Of a DNA stretch of 57,695 nt, positions 13,758 through 26,843 are shown piece by piece. The stretch covers positions 1-57,695 of the forward strand of contig NW_004086996.1 of the NCBI RefSeq assembly GCF_000220395.1. Reading direction: 5' to 3'. The translations under genes were made by a program, and so were the position numbers. The stretch is from Ichthyophthirius multifiliis. Its lineage: Eukaryota > Ciliophora > Oligohymenophorea > Hymenostomatida. The notes beneath the pieces are model-generated. The model ran no database searches, was not told the DNA's origin, and was given only the letters and a program-made list of their open reading frames with translations. Each line of letters begins with the position of its first letter. Position 1 is the first letter of the stretch.

Positions 13758-14046
13758 TTTATTTTAATTTATTAACTTTAAAAGTGTTTATTTTATTAAT
13801 TTTATTTTAAATAAGAAAACTTTTAAAGTGAGTTATATAAATAATTTTAATATTTTATTTTATAATAATAAAATCATTAACTTTGAAAAGGAATTTTGAT
13901 GGAAAAAATTATATATATACTAGAAATTTTATGACCTATATATATTTATATTAAATTTTAACTAATATTTTTTCTTTAAATTAAAAATATTTATTAATTT
14001 TTTGATTTCGTTAAATTTATTAACTTTTATAATTTCGGAATTTTTT

Positions 14047-14470
14047 CATTTTGTTGAAATTTATTTGAACTAAAAAGAATATTATAAATTGCAGAAAAAA
14101 AAAAAATTATGAGAATTTACATACCAACCTTACATAAGTCAGTTGTTAAAAAACATTATTTTTATGAAATTATTAAGTGAGTTATTAACTTTTTATCATT
14201 TTTTAATTCTATGTTTATTATTTTTATAAATGCTTATTATAGAAAAACATTATTTTGCTTAATTTCTTTATATTATATAGAGATATGTATATTTTTTAAA
14301 AATAAAAATTTATAATTTATCTAAAAATATTTACTAAAAAATTAATAATTTTCTTTTATAAATTAATTAAGATTTTGTTCATTTGTTTCAGGCGTTTCAA
14401 GTTTGATATTTTCAAAAAAATTGTAAGAAATCAATAAAAACATAATCTTTTGATCATCATAATTTAAATT
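14047..14470 (-). CDS. Possible small gene or orphan exon
   Basis: A minus-strand stretch with raised GC reads KLETPETNEQN after a hydrophobic stretch, then stays open to a UGA at 14047-14049. The upstream part (around 14400-14470) looks coding. The downstream part drifts into Phe/Ile-rich sequence that may be noncoding. No in-frame start codon was found, so a first exon may lie upstream past an AG after a T-run near 14490. Function unknown. Confidence 0.25.
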
Positions 14471-15540
14471 ATTTTATAATAATATCTAAAAAAAAAAATG
14501 CGTAATTAATTTTTTTTTCAAACATAAACCAAATATTATTTTTATTAATTTAATTTCAATATAAAATGAATTTTAATCAATTTTATTTGAGGAAAATAAT
14601 ATCAAATTTAATATTAAAATTAATATAACTTTTTATTTTTATAACTTTATAAAATATTTATGATTAAATTTAAATTAATTTTTAAATATAAAATATTAAT
14701 TTTTTCTATTGTTTGTTTATTTTTCTGTAATTTTTTTTTAAAAATTGAATTAACTAATAAAAAGGCTATTGAAACTATTTTTATTTTTTAATATTAATAT
14801 ATTTTTTTTTTTCGAGTATTATTAACAAATTATAAAAATCATCTATAATTTCAATTTTGAAAAATATATTAAAATTAGAAATAATTAATTTAAAAAAATG
14901 AAAATCGTTTTTGCCTTTTTTTTTTTTAAGATTTTTAAAAAAAAACTACAGAAAAAATGAAAAAACAATAAAAAAAATTGACTTTATATTTTATTTTATC
15001 TTTTAAAAAATTAGAATTATTAAAACATTTACATAATCTTCAAAAAACTACTTTATTAATAAATTTTCTCATAAAAATTACAATTTATAAAAAATATTTA
15101 TTAATGTTATAACTTATTTTATTTAATTATTCAAACAAAATATATTAAACCCTATATATATTTATAATTTTTTATAAAAAAAAATTAAATTATTTCATTA
15201 AATATATAAAAAGTGTTTAATAATATTTGGAAAACATAAGTATTATTGTTAGACCAAATATTTCTAATGATAATAAAATATGTATAAACATTGATTAATT
15301 TATTAATGCACCGGCATATTAGTTTTTAATTCGGATAAAAATTATATTTTTATGTAACATTTTACATTTTATCATTTTATAATTTTACATATTTTTTATG
15401 TATTTAATAATATAAAAAACTAACCAACATTTTTTTAATTTAATTTTTTATAGAATTAAAAAAATGCAACAAGTAAAAATGTTAAATTTTATGGTACATT
15501 TTGCGTACCTATATTTATTTATTATTTAAAAAAATTTTCA
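14471..15540. other. Intergenic region
   Basis: A/T-rich, with no recognisable coding frame or RNA gene. Confidence 0.5.
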
Positions 15541-17463
15541 TCAATTTAAATCATCTAACAAAGCCAATTTAGCTTTGATAGAATCAATATAAAGATTATT
15601 TGCTTATTCTTAAACTTCTAAATTATTATTATGACTTAACTCCTTTAATTAAGCATTATGTTACATCCTAGTTGCGCTTTGAAGAATATATTAATATTTT
15701 TCCTATTTGGATAAATTAGGATCATATTTGTATTTTTCCCAGTCTTCAACTTTAACTTTAAATCCATTTTTTTATTCTAAGCTTTCTCTGTTTTGTCTTA
15801 ACTATTAAATATAATTTGAGTATTATTTTTTAGGCATAAGTTTAGATTATTCTTTTTAATTATCAAAAAGTTATTATTAACTTTAATAATTTGTAATTAA
15901 TTTTTTATTCAAAGATTTCTTTTTTTTTACTGGAGGATATTAATAAATCTTACTTTCGCTATTTTCCAAAACACTATTATTATTTGGTTCTAAGAAATGA
16001 TTTAATTTAGGAGAATACTTTAGATGAGATTTATTGTTTAAAAATATATTTTAATAAATTCTGTTTTTTTTAGATAAATATTATGGAGGAGAATATTATT
16101 TCCTTAATGATTTTTTGCTTTGCTAATGCTAATTACTTACTTCAATTCCATTATTTTTTTTTTATTTGTATTATTATTAAACAGAATGAACCTCTTTAAC
16201 TAATTTAGAATATTCATTTCTTCTTTCAATTTGCAATTTTTTTTTTGCTTGTTCTTAAACTTGCTTAAATTTTACTTCTTTATCAACTTTTAAAATTCTT
16301 TCAATTAATCTACTTTTCGGAAATTTATTTTAATCAATATCCAAAACTTACATTTCAGCCAATAAATTACTTTTCATTTATAATTTTCTCATTCTCATTT
16401 CATCATCATGTAATCTTTAATGAATTTTTATTTCATCAAGGTCCATCGGTTTATATAACTTTCTTTTTTCCGCTAGTTGCTTTTTTCGTTTTTCTAATTC
16501 AGGCAATTCCACTTCATAATAAAATTTTTCGTCTGGATTTTTATATTTTATTTCTTACTTTATTTCTTTTATTAATATATTTGATTATTAATCTGCTAAA
16601 TATCTCTCTTTACTTTATAGCCTTTATTTTTCTATTTTATTAAGAATTTATTATCTTTTTTCTTCTTACATTTTGGCTTTTATTTCTAACTATTTTTAAT
16701 GAGATTCTTTCATTTATCTTTCCAGCAACTTAAAGTATTATTCCTGCTATTGTTAAGATTTTAATTCTTTTTATTTACGGATTTTTTGCATTTTTTTAAT
16801 TAATTTTTGGGCTTTTTATTTCTTTATTTCTTCTGAATCTTTTTCTTAATTTATTAATTCGATTTCGCATTCAATTTGTTTTAACTTGTCTTCTAATTCT
16901 ACTTTCTTTTTTAAAGTTTACTCATATTTTTCCATAATTTAATGTATTTCTTTTTCATTATTATTTTCTATTTAATATGTTTTCTCAAATTATTAATTTT
17001 TGAATTTTATTTGAATTTCTTCTTCTTCTTTATTGTTTTCTCTTTCAGTCAAAAATATTTATTGTTGAATTTAAGTTTAATCTTCTTCTTTATTTTCGTT
17101 TTCATGAATTTAATTTGACATTTCTCCAAATTGTTTATTTTTTTGCTTTTCTTCCGAAATTTAAATTAACTTTTAAATAAATTTTAATGCATCTTATTTT
17201 GATTTTTAGATTATTTTTTCAGGAAAAGTTTCCATAAATTTTAATAAATAAGTTATCTTATTATTTATTTAAGGCATTGGCTAATTTTGATTTTCTTATT
17301 ATTTTGTTACAAGAGAATGTTAAATACTTTCTTCTACATTTATTTTAGGTTATGTTTATTCAGATTCTATAACTTTTAAATATTAGTATTATTTGTTTAC
17401 ATATAGATTTTCATCTCTTTCGATTTGTTTACTTTAAAATGTGTTTTAATCATATTTACTCAT
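15541..17463 (-). CDS. Coiled-coil protein (hypothetical)
   Basis: Uninterrupted frame of 641 codons, MSKYDQNTFQ to UGA. About residues 30-300 are Glu/Lys/Gln-rich coiled coil. A more distinctive block follows with LPELEKRKKQLAEKRK and then MDLDEIKIHQRLHDDEMRMR, next a Ser/Pro/Asn-rich region, and an ordered C-terminus ending KAKLALLDDLN. The mixture of long coiled coil and short conserved islands resembles ciliary or centrosomal scaffold proteins (inference). No catalytic or membrane motif is visible. It lies divergently from the folate enzyme at 17732, so the 270-base gap between them must serve both promoters. Confidence 0.82.
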
Positions 17464-17731
17464 TTTTCTTTTTTTATAATTATATATTTTAATAAAAAAA
17501 AACAGAAAATAAATAATAACTATTTTATTATAATATTATATACTTATATAATTATTTATTAAATAATTTAATGCATACATTTTTATTGAGAATTATATTT
17601 TATTATCTAAATAATTTAATTATTAATCTCCAAAAACAATATTAAATAATATATTAATTTTTAATATAATATAATATAATATAAATAATATAATTATAAA
17701 AGTTTTATATAAAAAAAGCATTATTAAAAAA

Positions 17732-19159
17732 ATGAATTAAAATTATATAAAAATAATAACTAAATTAAACAAACTCCATAAATAAAATAGTTTAAAACAT
17801 TCTTTAGATAATATGCACTAAATTTTGAAAGTAAAAAAATAAAAAAATAAAAAAAGTTAATAAAATATATAATTAAAATAAGCTATGTGGTAATCCTCAC
17901 TAAAATATAAATTATATACATATAGCTGGAACAAATGGAAAAGGTTCAGTATGCTATAAAATATGTAAAGCATTAGAAAAAAACAATTACAATGTTGGAA
18001 TGTACACATCACCTCATTTATTTTAATATACAGAGCGTATTTAAGTACAAATTTTTAAAAAATATATATAAAAAATAAAAGATAAATAGTAAAAATATAG
18101 AAAAAGAATAAATGTGCGACATTTTAGAATCATTATTTAAATTATCAGAATAAAACAATATAGATTTAACATTTTTCGAATATATAACTACATTAATGTT
18201 TTTGTACTATGAATAGTAAAAAGTAGATCTAGCAGTTTTAGAATGTGGTCTTGGAGGTTAATAAGATTCCACAAATGTAATTGAAAATACTTTGATAAGT
18301 ATAATTACATCTATAGGATTTGATCATTGTTAAATATTAGGAAATACATTGTAAGAAATTGCTGAATAAAAAGCAGGAATTATAAAATCTAAAAATCCAA
18401 TTGTTTTAGGTCCAAATTTATATCCTTTAGAAGTTTTTTTACAAAAATCAAAGTCTAATAAAATATATGTAGCAAAAGAAAATATACTTGATTATAATTA
18501 AGAAAACATGAATATTGCTAGATTAAGTTTAAGCGCTTTAAAAGAAAATTTTTATGTGTTTAGAAATTTAGATATGAATAAAGTAGAAGAAGGAATAAAA
18601 TAAGAATCTAAATGCAGAATGGAGGAATTAGATAAAAACGTTTGTCCTTTATTTATCAAACCCTTTAAAATATTTTTTGATGTAAGCCATAATACTTAAG
18701 CAATTGTAATGTCTATTTATATTAAATATATGTGTTTTTATTTTTTAAAAAAAGGAAAAAGTACTTATTAGAATAAAACATATGTTTCCAAATAAAAGAA
18801 TAAGAGCTGTTTATGGTACTTCAGAATAAAAAGATGCATCTGAAAGTATTATTTACTTGGCAAAAAATTGTACTAAGATTAATTTAATTTAAGCATTACA
18901 TTTTAGAGCTATGAATATATAATTTTTGTAAAAATAAATTGAATTTTTAAAGTTTTCAATGCTTAATTTAAATGATGTTTTTGATTAGATTATCAATAAT
19001 GGATGCGTAAAAAGTACTTTAGAACATATTCTTAATATTTCTAATTAAGATGAAATTATTTTAATTTGTGGCTCCTTCTTTATCTAAAAAGAAGCTAGAG
19101 AATTTTTTAATATTAAAGATGAAATAGATAATGATGAAATTTATTCTTTGAAATATTGA
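17732..19159 (+). CDS. FPGS: Folylpolyglutamate synthase / dihydrofolate synthase
   Basis: ATP-dependent Mur-ligase-like enzyme that adds glutamate to folates. It shows the P-loop HIAGTNGKGSVCYK, then GMYTSPHL, the FolC signature VLECGLGGQQDSTNV, ITSIGFDH, AEQKAGIIK and FFDVSHNTQAI. The start at 17732 is chosen because it gives a typical N-terminus (YIKIITKLNKLHKQNSLKH) that splices at 17831-17882 straight into LCGNPH, the usual lead-in to the P-loop. Further introns are 18045-18081 and 18706-18754. The exons total 430 codons exactly, 429 aa. Together with SHMT in this window it belongs to one-carbon metabolism, but the two genes are 12 kb apart and not co-transcribed. Whether it also has dihydrofolate synthase activity cannot be judged. 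Confidence 0.93.
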
Positions 19160-19651
19160 ACTTTTAATATATTAAAAATAAATTAAAGCTAAACTAAAAT
19201 ATTTTAATAATTACTACATTTCTTTAACGATAAAAAATATTTAATTCCATAAAAAAAGAACATGATATAAGTTTTTTTTGACTAAAAAACTGTACTCATG
19301 CATATTTATGCTAAATATTCACCAGTATAATGTTTTTTTGACTAAAAAATTTATATAATAAACCTTCTTTTTTTGAAATTAAGCTACTTTTTTAAAAAAA
19401 AGAAATGAGATAATTATTATTATTTTTTCAATTTTATTAAATAATAATCAATATATATTTTATTTTAAATTGTTTTTATGATTTTTTTTTGTTTGCATAA
19501 TAAAAGTAACTAATTAAAAATTATTATTACATTTATATTTAATATAATTGAAAAATTAATAATCAAATAATATATCTATATTAAAGATTAAAGTATAAGA
19601 TTTAATATATAAATTAAATAAAACTAAAAATTTAAAGTTAGAAAATAAAAA
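19160..19651. repeat. Intergenic gap with 17-nt direct repeat
   Basis: A/T-rich gap between two plus-strand genes. The string TTTTTTTGACTAAAAAA occurs twice, at 19273-19289 and 19333-19349, 60 nt apart. It is itself close to a palindrome of T-run, GACT, A-run. No gene is seen. Confidence 0.55.
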
Positions 19652-20627
19652 ATGGCAGAAAACAAATAAGATCCTTTAAAGATTAAATGTGTTATTGTAG
19701 GTGACGGAAGTGTAGGAAAAACTTGTATGCTAATGAGGTTTTTTAAATTTTAAATATAATTATTTAAAATAAAAAAATATTATAAATACTTATGATATTT
19801 CGTTTAAAATATAAATAAAAAATTATCATATTTTTTACTAAAAATAATATAAGTTTATAAAATTTATATCAAATATGTATGCTTTATTTTAATAAATAAG
19901 ATTTATTAAATTGAAAAAAATAAAAAAAAAAAATAATTTTTTTTTAAAAGTTATACTGCAGATAAATTCCCAACAGATTACGTTCCTACAGTATTTGATA
20001 ACTATACAGCTACAGTAGAAGTTGATGGAAAAATAGTGCATTTAGGGCTATGGTTTTATTTAAATTAAATCCATTATTTTTTCTTAAATTATTAAACATA
20101 AGGGATACTGCAGGATAAGAAGAATATAGTAGATTGAGACCATTATGTTATCCCTAATCTGATGTATTTATAATAGTATTTTCAGTCGTAGAACCTGCAT
20201 CATTTGATAATGCTTTAAAAAAAGTATTTAATTAATTAAATCAGATATAATAAAAATTAAAATTTATATTAATATTAATTTATTAGTGGTATCCAGAATT
20301 GTAAGAAAATGTGAAAAATGCAATAAAAATTTTTGTTGGAAATAAAATAGATTTAAGAAACGATAATTAAATGATCTTAAACTAAGTGAATTCACCAATT
20401 ACAAATAAAGCAGTAATTAAAAAAGGTTATATGTAAAAATATGAAATTAATTATTTATAAAGGCAAAATTAATAATATCTGAATTAGGATGTAAATATTT
20501 TGAATGCTCTGCTTTAACTTAAATAGGCCTAAAAGAAGTTTTTGATGAAGTAATAAAATCAGTTATGAAAGCGAAATCTAAACCTACCCCAAGAGCTGCA
20601 AGAGTCGGACCTTGTAATTTTATTTGA
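19652..20627 (+). CDS. Rho/Rac-family small GTPase
   Basis: Small G protein of 199 aa. G1 is GDGSVGKTC, the switch I region [17 protein letters not shown] is Rho-like, G3 is [14 protein letters not shown]4 is NKIDL, and G5 is [17 protein letters not shown]. Between G4 and G5 there is Rho-insert-like sequence (NQMILNQVNSPIT). The protein ends GPCNFI before UGA, a CAAX box (C-N-F-I) for prenylation at the membrane. Introns 19738-19950, 20053-20102, 20224-20286 and 20413-20462 give exactly 200 codons. The effector and switch regions predict actin or membrane-traffic control as in other Rho proteins (family knowledge). Cell role in this organism is not shown. Confidence 0.95.
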
Positions 20628-21528
20628 AAAATTATAAAATTTATCAATTCTTATGAAATGATTATTTTTTTATATATAAATAAAGTAAGTAAGTAATTAT
20701 AGCTTTTTTATCTTATATATTTGCATAATTTGATTTATTTATAAAGATTTTATAAACTTTGTTAAAATATAAAAACATTCTTTACTATATACTATTTAAT
20801 TTATACAGAATATAATATATATATACAAATAATTATTAAAATAGATCTAAAATATAAAATCTCATATATATTTTTTAATTTTATACGGATATTGTTTAAT
20901 TATATATTTATAAAAAAAATGTTTAGAGATATTATTAAAAATTTAATAGATATAAATAATTAAAAAATTTAAAATTAATTTATTTTTATAATAAATTAAA
21001 TTTTTTTATTTACTACTTCTTTATATATTGTTTTTTTTTATAATCTGTAATTTTTTTATATTAGCTTAATCAAAAAAATAAAAGGTCATTAATAGAATTT
21101 ATAAATACTAAAATTAAATTTTTTAAGTTTATATAATTTATATGTTTTAATATTAAGATTTATTAAAAATATGTTTGTATATTTATTTAATTTTATTTTT
21201 TTCTCCTCTTTTTTTTCATCTAAATATATTTTTTTATTTAAAATAGGTTTTTAACTAAATAGCAATTTTTATCAATTTGGCTTGCATTACGCAATTAAGA
21301 AAATATATTTAAAGTTTATTAATTTTGTTTTGTTTCTTAAATTTATACTCACACTTTTTAATTATTAATTAATAGAAAATTTTGAATTTAGTAATTAAAT
21401 TTTATATTTTTTATTATAAAATATAGGTATTAAGCATCTCATTTGTGTATTTTTAAAAAAATTCTTTTTAAATAGTTAAAAAGATTGTTATAAAAATTTA
21501 TAGAAAAAACAAAAATTAGTTAAATAAA
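20628..21528. other. Intergenic region
   Basis: A/T-rich with no recognisable gene. It includes the 3' flank of the GTPase gene. Confidence 0.5.
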
Positions 21529-22005
21529 ATGATAAACTTTAAAAAATTGTAAGTAAAAGTAATACTCAATCATTCAGATATCTTTGCTGTTTAATAACTT
21601 AGTAATTAATTATCTTAGTTAAATAAAATAAGGGAATTTTATAAAAGCACTAATCAATTGTTAGGTGATCAAAATATAGAAGAAACTATTAATTAATTTT
21701 TATTAAAAATTTCTTTTATAAATTATTTTAGAATAAAAAGATTAATAACACAAAATATTTTGTATAAAAGTATATAACTAACTTCGAAAATTCAGACTAG
21801 TATACATAACATATTTTAAATAGTAAGAATAATAGTAAAGCTTTAATAAAAACTCTCTTACAAAAGGTTTAATATCATTAATTTAAATATGAATAGCTAA
21901 GTAATTAATATAATAATTAAGATTTATTTGAAAGTATTAACTAATGAAAATCAATAATTTTAATTAAACTAAATAAATGACTTATTTTTAAAAATAATAA
22001 ACTGA
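21529..22005 (+). CDS. Short hypothetical ORF
   Basis: 159-codon open frame (MINFKKLQVKVILNHSD...) ending in UGA. Amino-acid use (Gln, Ser, Thr, Asp, Gly) is nearer to the real genes here than to the Phe/Ile/Asn mix of noncoding DNA. UGA is rare by chance at this AT content, so frames of this length also arise randomly. No family, membrane segment or intron is recognised. Confidence 0.35.
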
Positions 22006-22797
22006 AACGCATAATATCAGCAAAAAAATACAGAATTTTTATGCATTTATTTTAATTATGTTTTTTATGTAAAAAAAATATTTTCTTTTGATTTTTTTAT
22101 ATTAAAAAGGGCTTTGTGAATTTTATTATAACGTAGAAAATTGTACAAAGTTATCTAAAAATATTAAATATATAAATTAATAAAAATAATATATTTTTTC
22201 AGCTATTTGATATTTTACTATAAAATAATTATATATTAAACATATTATTCTAAACTTCTTTATTTATTATTAAAAATAAAATACAAAATTCTAATAAAAA
22301 ATTTGTATAATTAAAAAATAATAATTATATATAAATTAAATTAAAAGAAAAATATAATTATTTTTATAAATCTTTCATTTGAAAATATATTTATTTATTT
22401 TGAAGACATATTTGGTTTTAATATATAGAAATGAAATAATGATTTTATTAGAATATTTATTTTTTTATTATGTTATAAAGATTTGATATTTCTAATTTAA
22501 TTATTAATTCAATTATTAAAATATTATATTATATTTTTGAATTTAATTTAATTAAAATTAAAAATAAAAAGATATTTAAAACTCTAAAACAATTAATGTT
22601 ATTATTGAATAATTTTATTTAACTATTATTTGTTTTATTTTTTTGTTTATATATTTGTTATTTTAAACAACTTAATAAACTAAAAAATAACAAATAAAAT
22701 TGATAATGTTAATATATATTTTTTGGTATTGTTTTTTAATAAAATAAAAAAATAAAATACTTAATAAATAAGTATATATATAATATTATATTTTAAA
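22006..22797. other. Intergenic region
   Basis: A/T-rich sequence between a plus-strand ORF and the tail of a minus-strand gene. Nothing is recognised. Confidence 0.45.
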
Positions 22798-23456
22798 TCA
22801 TATATTTTATATAAAATTATTTAAAATATTAATCTATAAAATAAAAAATATATTTCCTATTAGATTCTTTAAGTATAAAAGTAAAAAGTATATATATATC
22901 AAATAATAGCTTTTTGATCTTATAAAACTTATAAAATTTTTATGTTTCTATTCTTAATATTTAAAATATGAATAAATTAATTAAACAAAAAAACTTTATT
23001 AATTAATATTACTTTATTTTTTGTGCTTAAACTCTTTTAATTAAAGCTTCTTTATATGTTAATTAGCCACAATTATTTATTTATTATATAATTTTATGTT
23101 CCTAATATTTAAACTTTAAATAATTTAAATCATCAAGCCATTGATTTTTTTCATACTAATTATTATGTTTATTAATTATATTTTTTTATTATTTTTAATT
23201 ATTATTTAGAAAATCATCATCTTATTTATATTAACTATTTATGTTTTAAAATGCTATTTCCTAATTTAATATATTATTTCCAACATTTTCTAAATACTTG
23301 TTACTTTTTTTTTCTATAATTTGATTAGAAGACTATATATTTATATGCATATTATTCATTTGATTTAAAATATTATTTTTATTATATAAAGGAATCTAAA
23401 AAGGTTATTAATTTAAATTTTAAATATTATTATTAAAATAATTATTATTGTTTATA

Positions 23457-23496
<40 letters not shown>

Positions 23497-24109
23497 TTAA
23501 TATTTAAAATATACATTATATTCATTTTACTTTTGGTTTTCTATTTTTTAGATATTAATATTTACATCATTTTTTTTTTTCTAATAATCATCATAATCAT
23601 TATACTCATTATAATTTTAAATTTTATTTTCATTAGTATTTTATATTTATAATTTTTCATCTTCTTAAAATTTCATTTAATTTTTTTTATTTGGTTTTAA
23701 GTTTTAATAATTAAACATATTATCTTTCGCTTTTTATCTATTATAAATTTATTCATTATTTAATACCATAGTATTTTTAAACTTTTCAAAATCTTATTTA
23801 AATTCAATATTGTATTTCATATTTTAATTGTTTTTTTCTTCTTATTCTATAAATAATTTTCTAAAATCTTAAATGTTATGTTTGTCTAAAATAATTTTTT
23901 AACTTTATTTTTATATTGTTTAAATTATACTATTTTAGTTTTCAAAATACTATTTTTATTCATTTGCCCTGTTTATGAAATTCTATTTTTTTTTAAATAA
24001 GATATTATTAAAATTTTTATAATATAAAAGTTTCATATATAATTAATTTATGTCTAACATGTTCTTTAACATCAAATAATCCTTTAAATTTGTTGTAAAA
24101 ATCTGTCAT
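22798..24109 (-). CDS. Asn/Gln-rich low-complexity protein (hypothetical)
   Basis: Frame starts MTDFYNKFKGLFDVKEH, then a 76-nt intron (23983-24058) removes an in-frame UGA and gives NFINRANEQKQYFENQN. The body is a Lys/Asn/Gln/Glu-rich low-complexity protein. A run of about a dozen AAT codons (plus-strand ATT repeat around 23458-23495) encodes poly-Asn. Towards the end there is a more ordered part, NQWLDDLNYLKFKYQEH and TYKEALIKRVQAQK. The reading stays open to UGA at 22798-22800 for 412 codons, but the last 60 residues are hydrophobic and AT-biased, so the true end may be earlier through an unseen intron. Function unknown. Confidence 0.55.
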
Positions 24110-24872
24110 TAAAATATAAGATTCTATTTTTTAATAATTAATTTTTATTTATTTTAAAATTAAAAAAAAAAATATTTAATAATTGAAATTTTAAAAGTAT
24201 ATTAGCTTTATTATATATGTTATGTACAGAATTTTAAGTTAAGCAAATCTTAATTTTTATATAAATTATAAAATAAATTAATTAATATACTTCTAAATTA
24301 TTTATCATTTGAAATTTAAAAATTTAAATAATTACATTATTATCTTACCTATAAAAACATACTTATTATATTTTATTTAATTTATGTATTATTTTTTCAT
24401 AATATTTTATTTTTTACTGTAATTTATTTTAATAACCAAATCAAAATAAAAGTTAAGTTTAGAAAAACTAGATAATGGATTTTTTAGTTTATTAAGTTTA
24501 TAAATAAAGTAATATGAACAAGTATTATTAAGTATATTAAAGTTTAATTAAAATGAGCTTTTAAAATTTAAGTTTATATATTCTTTAAAATTGAAAATTA
24601 AAATCTATTATTATAACTTTATTAAAATTATATAAGAGAAATAAAAAACTTTAAAGAACATAAATTTAAAACAGATAATAAAAATATAATGAAGTATTTT
24701 AATAGAAAAATTATTTTTAATTAGTTTTAATATTCATTTTATTAATAAGTATATATTATAAAAATCTTTTAAATTTATTAATTAAAATTATGTGAAAAAA
24801 TTAAAATTAAAAGAAATATGCCTTTTTAAATAAGCAAATAAAAAAAAATTAAAAATTAAAAAAAAACTAAAT
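24110..24872. other. Divergent intergenic region
   Basis: A/T-rich gap between divergently transcribed genes, presumed to hold both promoters. No motif is recognised. Confidence 0.5.
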
Positions 24873-26843
24873 ATGGGTAACATATTAGAAAATAAAAGAC
24901 AAGTTTTATACAGGCCTTAAAATTAATAATTATAATAAACAGAGATTAACTATTACCCAAATAACAAAACGGAATAGAATACTGCATAGATATACATGAA
25001 TTTATTATAAGAAAATGATTAAGAAGATTAAGAAGAAGATATATTTTTTATATTAAAATGTATTGGAATGTTTATCCAATTTCTTTTACTTATTATAGTA
25101 GATATTTTATTATTTTATCCTTTATATACTATAATATCTTTATTTGTAATACTTTATGAACATAAAATAAATTTTATATCATTAATATATTACATAATAA
25201 TAGATGTTTATTAATTGGCTTCAATATACGGTGTAGTATACAAAGCAGTAATAAAATTTGGAAAAGAAGACATATAGCATTTATGGTGCTAAACTTGTTT
25301 TTGGTTATTTTTAGTATTTTTGTTATTACAAGAGCTATCTTATTTAATTTATTTATCAAATAAATACAAAAAATTGCTTTTTTGGATGTCTTTTAGGGAT
25401 TTTTTTAATAAACATAGGATTGTTCATTTTAAACTTTTTTAATATTCTTTTATAAGACCTCTTTTTGAAGAATATTCTAAAAATATTGAAAACACAGTTC
25501 AAATAAAAAGTATTGAAGATATTTAGTAAAAATAAAAAGGATTCTTTGATGAAATGCAAAATGAAAAAATGAGCGGATTACTAGAAACTATTTAGATAAA
25601 ACTTTTCTATGAAGAAATCTACTTTTTTGAATATAAAAGTAATTTGGATTTGTCTTTTTTTTATTTTGATTTACTTAATAATGAATTTGAACTAAATAGA
25701 AATCTTATAAATGTTCAACAAGAAGATATATAAAATTTAAATATACTCGAAAAAATGCACTTCTAAGTATCTATGATAGGAATATATGTATTATTTTAAG
25801 CTTATTATAAAACAGTACTATCAATTTAAAAAATAAACGCTCCAATATATATAATAATAATACTTTTAGTTTTAAAAGTATTATTTCAAATTCTTATATT
25901 ACTTTATAAAGAAATAAAAATAGACCTTTGTATAGTTTTGTGTTTATGTGGGTTTTATGTATACATGGCAAACGCTTGGTTTTTATATTTTGATAACCAA
26001 GATTTGTAAAGAAGAAAGAAAATATTGGAATATATTAATAATTTAATAAATGTAAATACAGAAAAAAAAGCTGAATTTAATAAAACTATAAAATGTGAAT
26101 TTAATAGAAAATTAGATATTACATGTACTTTAAGTATATAAAGTTGGGACAATTTAAGGCGAATTACATAATAATTAGAACTTAAAAATTCATAAAATGT
26201 AGAAGTTTCATATGCCTTTTTGGGTATATATTATATTTTTTTAATTCTAATTTGTACCTCTATTTATGGAGATTTTGATTTTATTATTTCTAAAGGATCT
26301 ATATATGCGAATCCTCTTATAATTATTCATATCACTATAGATTTCTTAATTATTACTTTAGTATTTTTTGTAAGGATATGGGAAGGATAATAATTAAATG
26401 ATATGTTCGATGACCAAATTAATCTTGTTTAGGATCTTGTGTGTATTTATTAAGATTTAATTTAGCATTACGATGTTTATTTCTGTGAAAAAGCTGTAAT
26501 TAATTCTACATTATATTAAAAAATCATCAAAAAAATCAAAGATAAAGCAGTTTCATATGCTTTAGATAATGTTTCTCTTAATGGAGTGAAAGGAAATGTG
26601 GAAAATTTAGATGAAAAATCATTTGAGATTTAAATTATGATGAATAACCTAATGTGTCTCAAAAAAATAAAAAAATAAATTTGTCTTGATTATTAATTTT
26701 ATTAATATAAATTTTTTAATATGATTAATTTAGGATTCTTTGAAACTCTTACAACGGTTTTTATTGGATTTGCTTCGATTTTCCCATTTGTTATAAGGAA
26801 ATTAATTGAATTATTTTAAACAGTTTATGAAAATGTTAAATGA
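24873..26843 (+). CDS. Polytopic membrane protein (hypothetical)
   Basis: Intronless frame of 657 codons, MGNILENKRQ to UGA at 26841. After a polar N-terminus of about 55 residues it carries roughly ten hydrophobic segments, in clusters near residues 55-110, 130-165, 305-375, 450-510 and at the C-terminus (FASIFPFVIRKLIEL). The clusters are separated by a large polar loop (about residues 180-300) rich in Lys/Asp/Glu and another around 380-450. Short motifs are ESLFEEYSK-like acidic patches, and no transporter or channel signature is evident. MGN at the start is compatible with N-myristoylation (inference). A transporter or signalling membrane protein is possible; I do not recognise the family. 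Confidence 0.75.
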
